Part shown: one piece after another, positions 32,454 through 40,863 of the stretch
Position numbering within the stretch: position 1 is the stretch's first letter
How the letters are laid out: each line of letters opens with the position of its first letter
NCBI GenBank assembly: GCA_963662815.2
Contig: CAXXWA010000012.1
Coordinates: 1 to 64,000, forward strand
DNA length: 64,000 bases
Direction: 5' to 3'
Source of the DNA: JAPPHA01 sp963662815
Lineage (GTDB): Bacteria; Pseudomonadota; Alphaproteobacteria; Rhodobacterales; Rhodobacteraceae
Made by a program: the position numbers and the translations under genes
Notes under the pieces: model-generated
What the model saw: only the letters and a program-made list of their open reading frames with translations
Told to the model about the DNA's origin: nothing
Database searches by the model: none

Positions 32454-33178
32454 CAGAAGTAGATCTTCATGAAGGTGTCGAACGGGGTCGGCAACTGGTT
32501 GTTGAGCCAGATGTTCACGGGAGTCTTGATCTGGAGGAGCTTGCGGAAGACCACCACGACCGAGAGGCCGGCGGCGAGGCTGATCGCGATCCAGCGTCCG
32601 CTGCGGTACCCGAGGCGAAGGGTCAGGAACAGGCCGAAGAGAACGGCGGACACCAGGTAGCCGAGAATCCCGATGACCCAGGTGTAGGCGATGAACTCGA
32701 ACGACCGCGCCGATTGCCCGATTTCGTAGGCGGTTCTGTCAGGGAGGCGCAGGCGCGCGTCCCTGCGCCTGGCGCGCCACGATGCGAAGGGGTTGTGCAG
32801 CGCTGCCGGAACGATGATCGACATGCACATGAGGGGACCGACCCATGGCTGTTTGAGGATCTTGCCGACGCGGCGCTGCGGCAGTTCGCGCTTGTCCCAT
32901 CCGCTCTCGGCGGCGAACTGCCACAGGAGAATCAGGGCGACGACGAGGATTACGATTGAAAACACGAAGTCTCCGCGGCCGCGCCGGAACTCGAAGAGGT
33001 TGGCGACCCTGAATCGCCTGTCCTGCGGCACGGAACAGCGGAATCCGCCGCCGGCGACCTCGGCCTCAGGCAGGTCGATGCCGTCGGCGCGGCGCGGAAC
33101 GGCCGTCCGCGCGCCGTGGAAACAAACGCGGGACCACCGCTTTCCCGAGCGCCGGTCACAGCTGGAACCGGGTAGCAT
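32453..33178 (-). CDS. tctB: TctB-like small membrane subunit
   Basis: The coding part from about 33010 matches TctB: four hydrophobic segments (FSIVILVVALILLWQFA, PLMCMSIIVPAALHNP, FIAYTWVIGILGYLVSAVLF, WIAISLAAGLSVVVVFRKLL) in about 180 residues. The stop overlaps the tctA start by one base. No ATG, GTG or TTG lies exactly at the expected beginning; the nearest in-frame ATG is at 33178 and would add a poorly conserved 57-residue lead. The start may therefore be damaged. With tctA and tctC broken, the subunit has no working partner here. Confidence 0.65.
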   Translation of the reverse strand: MLPGSSCDRRSGKRWSRVCFHGARTAVPRRADGIDLPEAEVAGGGFRCSVPQDRRFRVANLFEFRRGRGDFVFSIVILVVALILLWQFAAESGWDKRELPQRRVGKILKQPWVGPLMCMSIIVPAALHNPFASWRARRRDARLRLPDRTAYEIGQSARSFEFIAYTWVIGILGYLVSAVLFGLFLTLRLGYRSGRWIAISLAAGLSVVVVFRKLLQIKTPVNIWLNNQLPTPFDTFMKIYF

Positions 33179-33421
33179 TCGGTCGGGTTCGCACGTCAAT
33201 TCGGCCTTTCCGTGCCGTGCGCGATGCCGGAACGCCTGCCTGCCTTCTGCATCGAAAACGGCAAGCTGCGGCTTGCACGGACAGGACACGCTCGGATCGA
33301 ACTGTTGCATGACCAGCCGCAGCGTTGCTTTCCACGTGATTGCCGCCTGGGCAGTCGTGGAGGCCGCGACGGCGCAAAAACGGCTTGCCCCGTTCATCAT
33401 CGGGAGTTACAGTTTCCCCTT

Positions 33422-33496
33422 GCGGGTGTAGCTCAGCGGTAGAGCATGGGCCTACCAGGCTCAAGACGGGGGTTCGAATCCCGCCCACCCGCTCCA
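33422..33496 (+). tRNA. tRNA-Gly-like gene with atypical ACC anticodon
   Basis: The sequence folds with a perfect 7-bp acceptor stem (GCGGGTG/CACCCGC), D-arm GCTC-AGCGGTA-GAGC, anticodon stem TGGGC/GCTCA with loop CTACCAG, TTCGAAT T-loop and an encoded CCA end. The acceptor, D-arm and U73 are those of bacterial tRNA-Gly. Two features are unusual. The loop places ACC at 34-36, where bacteria normally use GCC, TCC or CCC for glycine. The T-stem also needs a bulged base (GGGGG against CCCGCC). It may be a decayed or repurposed glycine tRNA. Confidence 0.75.
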
Positions 33497-34382
33497 ATTT
33501 CGTTCAACCGCGCCAGCGGACCTTCTTGATGCGCAGCATCGCGTTGAGGCAATGCGAACGTCGGCCTCCTCCCCTTGTTGGGCGACGGAGGCGTGACCGG
33601 GTGGTCGCCGGAATGGCCGCAGCCGCAAGCGATCCGGAGCTTGCCGCCGCGTAGACGGCTTGGCCGTCGCCCTTCCAGGCGCAGCGCCATGTTCTGCCGG
33701 GAAGCGACCTCGGGTTGGCTTTCCGGCAGGATGTTCCTGGAATTGGACCTTCCCGAAAGGCTTGCCGACCGACTTCGAAGACGGGCGCAACGGCCGGAAC
33801 CTGCTCGGCGAGAGCCGGCGCGAAGAACGGACGGGTCTGGACAGCCCAGGGAACGGCGCCATTGGACCCCATCCTTTCGAAGCGCCGCCCGATCAGCGAC
33901 GATTGCGGGGACGGAAGATCGCGTCCTGGGAGCCCGTGGCGTCAATTGCCTCGAGCCGGTGGTCGAGGGTCGCCGCGTCGGAGGACCGCACCTCGTCGAT
34001 GCGAGCCGCCTAAGAGTCGCCGCGCATGATCCGGGCCTGTCGGAGGAAGGCCTATGCGTTTCCTATGGCGCAGACCTTGCTCAACTCCCGCACTTCGACC
34101 CGGTCCGGAGGTGCTTCCTCTATCGTACCCGCAATCGCCCCCGGCTCGTTGTGGTCCTCGTTCCGCGGCGTCCCTGTCAGTTCGGCCAGATCCACGTTGC
34201 AGGCAGGAACGACGTACTCAAGCGCCTGCCGCCTCTAGTCTCCGTGTTTGGACAGCTTTTTCGTGGCGCGTACGGCAACGGGGGTTTCGGGTCACCTGCG
34301 TGCTTTCTTCGAACGCCCTTCGCCTGGTTGGTCGTGCCCGCAGGGATGGCCCTGAAAGGCGTGCGGGTGGACGACCTGCCGG
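33497..34382. other. Long stretch without a recognisable gene
   Basis: About 890 bases downstream of the tRNA show no frame on either strand with convincing protein character. GC-driven frames exist but contain no family motif. The segment may be the scar of deleted or decayed genes within the damaged zone. Confidence 0.4.
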
Positions 34383-34700
34383 CTACGAGCGTCCGAAGTC
34401 TGACAGTTCCACGCGCCCTCCGTCCGGAAGTTCGGCAATGAGGCGCAGTTCGCCTCCCATCGCCTCGACAGCCTTTCGAAGCGTAGATACCAAGGAGTCG
34501 TCGCGTCTCTCCAGCCGCGAGACGCCTTCCTGTCCGATGCCAAGCTCCGCAGCAAGCTGGACCTGCGTGATGTCGAGCCTCTTTCGGATTTCGCGCAAGG
34601 TTGCCAGTTCGGCCCGCAGTTCTTCAGCGCGAGCCTCGATCAGTCGCTGCATCTCCGGGGTTTCGCGCGCTTTCATATCTTCAAGGCTTACGATTTTCAT
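34383..34700 (-). CDS. HigA-like XRE-family antitoxin
   Basis: This 105-residue protein starts MKIVSLEDMKARETPEMQRL and has a helix-turn-helix (about 43-95: RLDITQVQLAAELGIGQEGVSR, LERRDDSLVSTLRKAVEAMG), followed by a short strand and the C-terminus RVELSDFGRS. The extended N-terminus plus XRE domain is the usual plan of antitoxins encoded after RelE/HigB-type toxins. The damaged toxin gene lies 77 bases upstream on the same strand. The antitoxin frame is intact and may persist as an orphan regulator. Confidence 0.8.
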   Translation of the reverse strand: MKIVSLEDMKARETPEMQRLIEARAEELRAELATLREIRKRLDITQVQLAAELGIGQEGVSRLERRDDSLVSTLRKAVEAMGGELRLIAELPDGGRVELSDFGRS

Positions 34701-34777
34701 TGTGTCTCACCTAACATTCATAGTTGGTTTTATGTGGCGCACCCCCAAAGCAGCGCTGAGGGAGTGGCCAGTGTGGT

Positions 34778-35158
34778 TCATTCACTCTCGTCGCGCGCGG
34801 TCTTTTTCTCGGCTCGGTCCTTCAGGAACTGGTCATATCGTTCGTTTGCTTTCTTGATCGGCCTTCCGTAGAATAGTCGCTTTTTCATTCCAGACTTGTC
34901 GCCCGCCCTCAGCAGAAGCCCTTGGCGATCCGGCGTGAAGGCAAAGGCCACACGCCATGTCTTGCAGTCGCCACCGCAACGGATTTCCTTCATGTTCCTT
35001 TGCCTGGATCCCGCGAGCGTGTCGACCTACGGTCGGCCGAGGTTCGGCCCTTCTTCTTTCAGCAATTCGGCGACTGCCAAGATCTCTTTCCTGACCGGGT
35101 CAGGGAGTTTTTCGAATTCAAGCGCAAACTCCTCGTGTAGGCCAATCGATCAAGCCAT
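34778..35158 (-). pseudogene. HigB/RelE-like toxin gene with in-frame stops
   Basis: Read on the - strand, the frame encodes HEEFALEFEKLPDPVRKEIL and AVAELLKEEGPNLGRP-stop-VDTLAGS, then NMKEIRC...TWRVAFAFTPDRQGLLLRAG and DKSG, with a C-terminal coiled segment. This is the Gp49/HigB-type toxin pattern, in which LGRP is normally followed by a His before VDTL. The TAG at that position, and a TGA next to the only good upstream ATG (35158), inactivate it. The C-terminal 71 codons remain open from 34993. Confidence 0.75.
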
Positions 35159-35642
35159 TTGCCCTTCTTCATCAATGGGTATGGACGCGGTGGCATTCCC
35201 TTGCCCCGCAAGGGAAATATGCAATCAAATGCATATGCATGCAAACGCAAATTTTCGAAATTTGATCATGCCGCAGCTTCCGGTTCATGGGCATCGATTA
35301 TGTCGATCAGGTTCCTGGATGATCCCTCCGGCGAGCGAGCTCAGCGGGGAAGGGCCTCACGCAAGCTGCAGCAACGGACTCCGGTGCCGGCCATGCGTCC
35401 GGACGCGGGCGACGCCTGCCCGATCCGAATCCGAGAACCAGCCGCTCTGTCCGCGAACCCACGGGTGGAACCCGGTATCCCGCGACGCGACCCGGACAGG
35501 ATTCTTCAGTCCGCAGCGCCCGCGCGCCGGGACGGCGAACCAGGAGCGGCCGTTTCCAGACCCGGATTCTTGACCGGCGGACGAAAACGGCACATGAAGC
35601 GTTCGGTCGCGGAAAAAATTCGGCCTTTCGGGAGGTTCAGCC
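35159..35642. other. Gene-free stretch upstream of upp
   Basis: No gene is seen. A short AT-rich patch at 35210-35270 contains the palindrome TGCATATGCA and the near-palindrome CAAATTTTCGAAATTTG, which could be a promoter or regulator site for upp. Confidence 0.4.
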
Positions 35643-36272
35643 ATGTCAAATGTCGTCGTCGTCGATCACCCCCTTGTCCAGCACAAGCTTTCGCTCATGC
35701 GGCGCAGGCAAACCGGAACTGCTGAGTTCCGGCAACTCCTTCGCGAAATCTCGCTGCTCCTCGGTTACGAGATCACACGCGATCTGGAACTTGAGGAAAG
35801 GGAAGTCGACACGCCCCTGACCAGCATGAAAGCGCCGTTTCTGTCCGGGAAGAAACTGGTCCTGATCTCGATTCTCAGGGCGGGGAACGGAATTCTGGAG
35901 GGCATGCTGGATCTTGTCCCCTCGGCCCGCGTCGGCCATGTCGGGCTCTTTCGCGATCCGGCGACGCTCCAGGCGGTGGAATACTACTTCAAGGTCCCCG
36001 AGAGCATCGGTGACCGGAGGGTGATCGTGGTCGATCCGATGCTCGCGACCGCGAACTCGGCAATTGCCGCCGTCGAGCGCATCCGGAAGGCGGGTGGGCG
36101 GAGGATGTCGATGGCGTGCCTGCTCGCGGCGCCCGAGGGCATGGCGGCGTTCCATGCGGCCCATCCGGATGTGACCGTCTTCACGGCGGCGATCGACGAA
36201 AGGTTGAATGACCACGGATACATCGTACCCGGACTTGGCGATGCAGGAGACCGGCTCTACGGGACGAAGTGA
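35643..36272 (+). CDS. upp: Uracil phosphoribosyltransferase
   Basis: This 209-residue enzyme of pyrimidine salvage converts uracil and PRPP to UMP. Family features include MSNVVVVDHPLVQHKLSLMR at the start, LVLISILRAGNGILEGML, the PRPP-binding loop VIVVDPMLATANSAI, and the C-terminal uracil-binding NDHGYIVPGLGDAGDRLYGT. Length is standard for bacterial Upp. GGGAGG lies about 7 bases before the ATG. It is the first intact core gene to the right of the damaged zone. The NCS2 permease at 25911 could have supplied its substrate before it was damaged. Confidence 0.96.
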   Translation: MSNVVVVDHPLVQHKLSLMRRRQTGTAEFRQLLREISLLLGYEITRDLELEEREVDTPLTSMKAPFLSGKKLVLISILRAGNGILEGMLDLVPSARVGHVGLFRDPATLQAVEYYFKVPESIGDRRVIVVDPMLATANSAIAAVERIRKAGGRRMSMACLLAAPEGMAAFHAAHPDVTVFTAAIDERLNDHGYIVPGLGDAGDRLYGTK

Positions 36273-36474
36273 TCCGATCCATGGCGACCGGACCGGCATC
36301 GGCACCGTGAAACGGGGCGTTTCGGCAGTCGCGAACAACGCCGGACCGCAACGCGTCGTCGGCGACGCAACTTTTCTGGCAGGATGCCCCAACGCACGGA
36401 ATCCGGTCGGCTTTCGGGTTTGGATGATTTCCTCACGTCGGTTCAAGGATGCGTTGCCGGGCCCGATGAAAAAT

Positions 36475-36810
36475 CTACAGCGCAGCTGCGGCGTCTTCGC
36501 GGTTCCGGCCTATCCTGATGACCTTGTCGAACCCGCTGACCCGGAAGATCTCCTTGATCTGGCCGGACAGGGAACAGATCACGAAACCCGATCCCCTGCG
36601 CCGGAGATTCTTCTCGGTCACGAGTACGGCGCGCAATCCGGCGCTGCTGATGTAGGTCAGATCCTTCATGTCCATGATCAGCGCCGTGTCGCCGTCCTCG
36701 ATCGAGTTCGCCACGGCTGCGGCGAAGTCATGCGAATTGCTGCCGTCGATGCGGCCCGTCACACTTGCGAAGAGCACGCCGTCCGCCCTTTCGAAACTCA
36801 CGTTCTTCAT
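36475..36810 (-). CDS. STAS-domain anti-sigma factor antagonist-like protein
   Basis: This 111-residue single STAS domain carries the phospho-acceptor segment LTYISSAGLRAVL, in which a serine is phosphorylated by an anti-sigma kinase in SpoIIAA/RsbV relatives. It begins MKNVSFERADGVLFASVTGR with an adjacent upstream ribosome site region. It stands alone between upp and amtB; no cognate kinase or sigma factor is visible nearby. It is likely a partner-switching regulator or a membrane-asymmetry-type STAS protein; the former is favoured by the serine motif. Confidence 0.88.
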   Translation of the reverse strand: MKNVSFERADGVLFASVTGRIDGSNSHDFAAAVANSIEDGDTALIMDMKDLTYISSAGLRAVLVTEKNLRRRGSGFVICSLSGQIKEIFRVSGFDKVIRIGRNREDAAAAL

Positions 36811-36918
36811 TCCGATTTCCTTGACAACCTGTGTTTCCCTGTCCGGCCCCGCGCTTCAGGGCAGGCGATTCCGCCTCCGGCTCCTGCGACGCGCGCCGCC
36901 GCCGGAAGCCGCCGTTCG

Positions 36919-38271
36919 TCAATCCTCTTCCGGCATCAGCACGAATTCGGGATAGGCTTCGATGCCGAGCTCCCCCGCATCCTGCCCGAGTTCCTCGACC
37001 AGCGGCGAGACGCGCGCGCCAATCGTCTTGTCGAGGATCCACCAGACGATCAGCGATGCCGCGAACACGAACGCGCCGATCGCCGCGACTCCCACGAACT
37101 GCACGAAAACGTTTCCGCCCGCCGCGATGCCGACTGCAAGGGTTCCCCAAACTCCGGTGAACATGTGGGCGGGAATTGCGCCGACCCCGTCGTCGATCTT
37201 GATGATTTCAAGGACTTTCAGCCCGAACACGATCACCATCCCGCCGACCGCGCCGATGACGATCGCCCAGTGGTGTTCGACGATGTCCGGTCCCGCGGTA
37301 ATCGACACGAGGCCCGCGATTGCGCCGTTCAGCCCGGCGAACAGGTCGACCCTGCCGAGGACCGGTCTCGACAGCGCGATCGCGGCAAGCACTCCGGCCG
37401 CCGCCGCAAGATTGGTGTTGACGAGAATGTTGCTGATGGCGACCGCGTCGACGGCGCCGGAGAGCGCAAGCTGCGAACCGCCGTTGAACCCGAACCAGCC
37501 GAGCCAGAGAATGAACACGCCGAGGGTGACCACAGGCACGTTCGATGGCGGCGTCGGCCTGATCGTTCCGTCGTCGCGGAACTTGCCCTTTCGCGCCCCG
37601 ACGATGATCGCGCCCGCAAGCGCTGCCCAGCCGCCCGTCGAATGGACGATCGTGGATCCGGCGAAGTCCTGGAAACCCATTTCGGCGAGCCAGCCGCCGC
37701 CCCATGTCCAGGCGCCGATGACAGGATAGATGAACCCGGTCAGCGCGGCGACGAAGATGAAGAACGCCCAGAGGTTCACGCGTTCGGCAAGGGTTCCCGA
37801 CACGATCGACGCCGTGGTGGCGACGAAGACCATCTGGAAGAACCAGTCCGACATGACGGAATAGCCGGAATCGACGACGGCCGCCTTCGCCCCGGCATCG
37901 CCGCCAACAAGTGCGATCTCGTCGGCCGATGTTCCGTAGAAGAGCTCGAGGCTGCCGATCCAGCCGCCATCATCCACGCCGACGTACATAAGGTTGTAAC
38001 CGATGATGAAGTACATGAGCCCGGCGATCGAATAGAGGCCGATGTTCTTGAGGCAGATGACGGATGCGTTCTTCGTGCGCACGGTTCCCGATTCGAGCAT
38101 GGTGAAGCCGGCGCACATCCACATCACCAAGGCGCCCCAGATGAGGAACGAGAAGGTGTTGAGCACGAACTGGGTTTCCTCGCCGACTTCCGCCCACGCG
38201 GCAGCGGGAAACAACAGGAACACCGGCAGGGCCAGCGTGAGCTGGCGCAGGGTACGCGCTTTGGACGTCAT
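36919..38271 (-). CDS. amtB: Ammonium transporter AmtB
   Basis: This 450-residue inner-membrane channel for ammonium has a signal-like N-terminus (LTLALPVFLLFPAAAWAEVG) and 11 helices. Conserved landmarks are GALVMWMCAGFTMLESGTVR, the FQMVFVATTASIVSG segment, DFAGSTIVHSTGGWAALAGA with the first pore histidine, LWLGWFGFNGGSQL, and IPAHMFTGVWGTLAVG near the C-terminus. ATG 38271 was chosen because GAAAGGGAC precedes it. Unlike in many proteobacteria, no glnK gene is next to it. The C-terminal tail contains the acidic segment ending PEED. Confidence 0.95.
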   Translation of the reverse strand: MTSKARTLRQLTLALPVFLLFPAAAWAEVGEETQFVLNTFSFLIWGALVMWMCAGFTMLESGTVRTKNASVICLKNIGLYSIAGLMYFIIGYNLMYVGVDDGGWIGSLELFYGTSADEIALVGGDAGAKAAVVDSGYSVMSDWFFQMVFVATTASIVSGTLAERVNLWAFFIFVAALTGFIYPVIGAWTWGGGWLAEMGFQDFAGSTIVHSTGGWAALAGAIIVGARKGKFRDDGTIRPTPPSNVPVVTLGVFILWLGWFGFNGGSQLALSGAVDAVAISNILVNTNLAAAAGVLAAIALSRPVLGRVDLFAGLNGAIAGLVSITAGPDIVEHHWAIVIGAVGGMVIVFGLKVLEIIKIDDGVGAIPAHMFTGVWGTLAVGIAAGGNVFVQFVGVAAIGAFVFAASLIVWWILDKTIGARVSPLVEELGQDAGELGIEAYPEFVLMPEED

Positions 38272-38594
38272 TTTTTGTCCCTTTCTCGTTCGTTCGCGTG
38301 CATCGTCGTCACGCGCTTCGTGGAAGTCCGCAGCGTTCGCGGGACGCGTAGCGGCCTGCGCGAACCGGATCATTTATCAACAGGCGGACGGAATTGACAA
38401 TCCTTCGAGTTCGCACTTCGCGCGGAAGCTGGTCCGGCATCCAGCCACCGGCGGCCGTCTCCGCCGGAAAAGCGCATCGTCGCCGTTACGCGGTTCGGCG
38501 ACTGCGCCGGAACGGCTTTCCCGGCACTCCGAAGTAACCGGCCTATGCTGCGCGTTCCCTGCCGCCACTGGATGCGCCACGGCGGACGGCCGCG
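38272..38594. other. Intergenic stretch between amtB and the EF-G-like gene
   Basis: No gene or RNA structure was recognised. It should hold the amtB promoter on the - strand. Confidence 0.4.
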
Positions 38595-40538
38595 TCATCT
38601 GCGGGCGTTCTGCTCCGCCCGCTTGGCTACGATGTCCTCGGCTTCGCGTCCGTAGAGCTCCTGGAAGTGCGCGAACTCAGCTTCGTAGCGGCCGACGCCC
38701 TGGGTCGCCGAGCGGAGGTTGTTGATCAGATTCTCCAGTGCGGAACCCGGGAGCATGGCGCGCACCTCGTCCCAGCCTTCGGCGTCCGCTTCGCGGTCGA
38801 AACCGAGAATCTGGCCGCGCTGGGACGAGATCATCGGATTGAGCGCGCCAGTGAATACGGAGGGCGCACGGAACCGGACTTCGTAGATCGGTTCGAGAAG
38901 AACCGGCTGGGCCTTCCCGAGGCCTTCCGCGACGCCGCCTCGTCCGGCGATCCGGAACGCCATGTCCGATGAATCCACCGAGTGGTGCTGTCCGTCGTAC
39001 AGGTTCACGACGACGTCGATCACCGGGAACCCGAGAGGCCCCCTGACCGTTGCCTCTTCAGCGCCGTTGTTCACGGCCGGGATGTAGTTCTTGGGAACCG
39101 AACCGCCGTGGATGGTCTCGGTGAAGGCGAATCCGCTGCCGCGCGGTCCGGGTTCGACCGTCAGCTTGACGTCGGCGAACTGCCCGGCGCCGCCTGACTG
39201 CTTCTTGTGGCGGAAATGCACGTCGACCTTGCGCGAAATCGTTTCGCGGTAGGTTGCGGTAAACGGCTCTTCTCCGGTCTGGACGCCGAACACGTCGGCG
39301 AGCGTGCGCTGGATCCGGCGAAGGTGCTGGCCGCCCTGCGTCCCGAGCACGATCGTGCCGCTCTCCTGGTCATGGGTGACGGTGAGCGACGGATCCTCCG
39401 CTTCCAGCTTGTGCAGTGCCTCGGAGAGCTTGGCGTCGTCCCGTTCGTTCAGGGCGGAAATCGCGCGGTTCCAAAGCGGCGCGAATGGCCTGTACCAGTC
39501 CGGGCTCTCGGCCGTGCCCGCCGCCGTGTAGAGCTTGCCGGCGTTCATGTGCTCCGACTTGACCGCGGATCCGACGCCACCGGCGTCGAGCCCGTCAACC
39601 GCCGTCGGACGTTCGCCGAAAGGCTCGACCAGCCCGCCCACGGCGCTGCCGCCGAGCATTCCCCCGGACCGGAGGCCGTCTTCGGACAGGTTTCTGAGCC
39701 AGACGAGTTTCCCAAGGTGCTTGCGGGTTCGGCACATGAAGGCAGCGGCGCTTGCCCCGCCAAGTCTGGCGCGGGTCTCCGCCGGGCTTGGAGTCTCGTG
39801 CCTGAGAGCTTTCATCAGGCGCCGGATTCCGCTGCCTGACGCGGCGGACCCGAAGAATGCGGGAACCGTGCGGTTTTCTGCCAGCGTTCGGGCGCATATG
39901 CCGTAGATGGCTCCGGTCGCGGGGACCCTGTCCTCGATGATCTCCTCGAGAAGCCAGTCGTCGTGCTCGGAGAGGCTCTCAAGCAGTTCCTCGCGCCCTT
40001 CCGCCTGGCGGTCGCGCAGTTCGTCCGGAATCTCGATGAGTTCGGACGGAGCGTCGTCGCGGTACTTCCAGGCGCGCTCCGACACAAGATCGACGGCGCC
40101 CACGACCGATTCGCCGGCGCGGATCGGAACCTGCCGCAGGATGACGGGTTTCGTGGAATAGGCCTGCAGGGCGGCCATGACGTCGCGCGCGCGCGCGCGG
40201 CACTCGTCCATGCGGTTCACGAAGACAAGGTGCGGAACGTCGCAGCTCTCCGCAAGGCGGATCCAGGATGCGGCGAGAACGGCGTGCGCGGGATCGGGGG
40301 ACACGACGATCACGACCGCGTCGGCACAGAGGATGGCATCGAGCGCCGATTGCGCGAACTCCTGCGAACCCGGGCAATCGAGAACCGACCAAGCCTCTCC
40401 GAGAAAGTTCATGTTGACGCAGCGCAAGTCGTCCGGCGCCGCCGAAACGGCGCGTGTTCCCTCCAGCATCGCCATGCGGTCCGTCAGCTCCGACTTGCCG
40501 ACCGCTGACGGGCCGATGACTGCGACGCATCTTGTCAT
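38595..40538 (-). CDS. EF-G-like translational GTPase (paralogue)
   Basis: This 647-residue protein keeps the five-domain plan of elongation factor G. It has P-loop GPSAVGKSE (9-17), the SVLDCPG switch region, NRMDE in place of NKxD, and domain IV/V blocks including HKKQSGGAGQFADVKLTVEP and DSSDMAFRIAGRGG. It is shorter than canonical EF-G (about 700) and has a Cys in the DxPG motif, as in the EF-G-like (FusA2-type) paralogues of alphaproteobacteria. Such proteins may act in ribosome recycling or stress; the exact role is not evident. It stands alone without ribosomal protein genes. Confidence 0.9.
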   Translation of the reverse strand: MTRCVAVIGPSAVGKSELTDRMAMLEGTRAVSAAPDDLRCVNMNFLGEAWSVLDCPGSQEFAQSALDAILCADAVVIVVSPDPAHAVLAASWIRLAESCDVPHLVFVNRMDECRARARDVMAALQAYSTKPVILRQVPIRAGESVVGAVDLVSERAWKYRDDAPSELIEIPDELRDRQAEGREELLESLSEHDDWLLEEIIEDRVPATGAIYGICARTLAENRTVPAFFGSAASGSGIRRLMKALRHETPSPAETRARLGGASAAAFMCRTRKHLGKLVWLRNLSEDGLRSGGMLGGSAVGGLVEPFGERPTAVDGLDAGGVGSAVKSEHMNAGKLYTAAGTAESPDWYRPFAPLWNRAISALNERDDAKLSEALHKLEAEDPSLTVTHDQESGTIVLGTQGGQHLRRIQRTLADVFGVQTGEEPFTATYRETISRKVDVHFRHKKQSGGAGQFADVKLTVEPGPRGSGFAFTETIHGGSVPKNYIPAVNNGAEEATVRGPLGFPVIDVVVNLYDGQHHSVDSSDMAFRIAGRGGVAEGLGKAQPVLLEPIYEVRFRAPSVFTGALNPMISSQRGQILGFDREADAEGWDEVRAMLPGSALENLINNLRSATQGVGRYEAEFAHFQELYGREAEDIVAKRAEQNARR

Positions 40539-40863
40539 CTTCGATCCTCCAATCTGGGTTATGTGCGGCGGAACGCCGCGTTTCGGGGCAGTTTAGGACA
40601 GTTGCGCGGGGTTTGAATAGGCCTTTCGAGGGAATCGACGGACGATGGCCGCCCTGCGCGGTCGCGCCCCGGTGGGGCGACGGCATTCGCGGCCTGGCAT
40701 GGATTTCCCTTGGCTTGATGCTGCGCCGGTTCGACTGGCTGCCACGGTCGCGGGCGACCCCGCAGATGACCGCCGGGCAGGTCTCCGGACAATGTCGCGC
40801 CATGAACGGTCGCTCCGCGCGGCGATTCTGCTTCGGCCGGCGAACGTCAGGGCGCAGCCGCCT
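40539..40863. other. Intergenic stretch between the EF-G-like gene and the HtrA-like protease gene
   Basis: Nothing recognisable in about 325 bases apart from GC-driven frames. Confidence 0.4.

Noticed and set aside
33575..34441. 288-codon frame after the tRNA as a gene
   Set aside because: Biased composition and no recognisable domain; overlapping frames on the other strand are equally long.
36208..38397. 729-codon + strand frame opposite amtB
   Set aside because: His/Asp/Arg-rich reading of the complement of a conserved membrane protein; no family motif.
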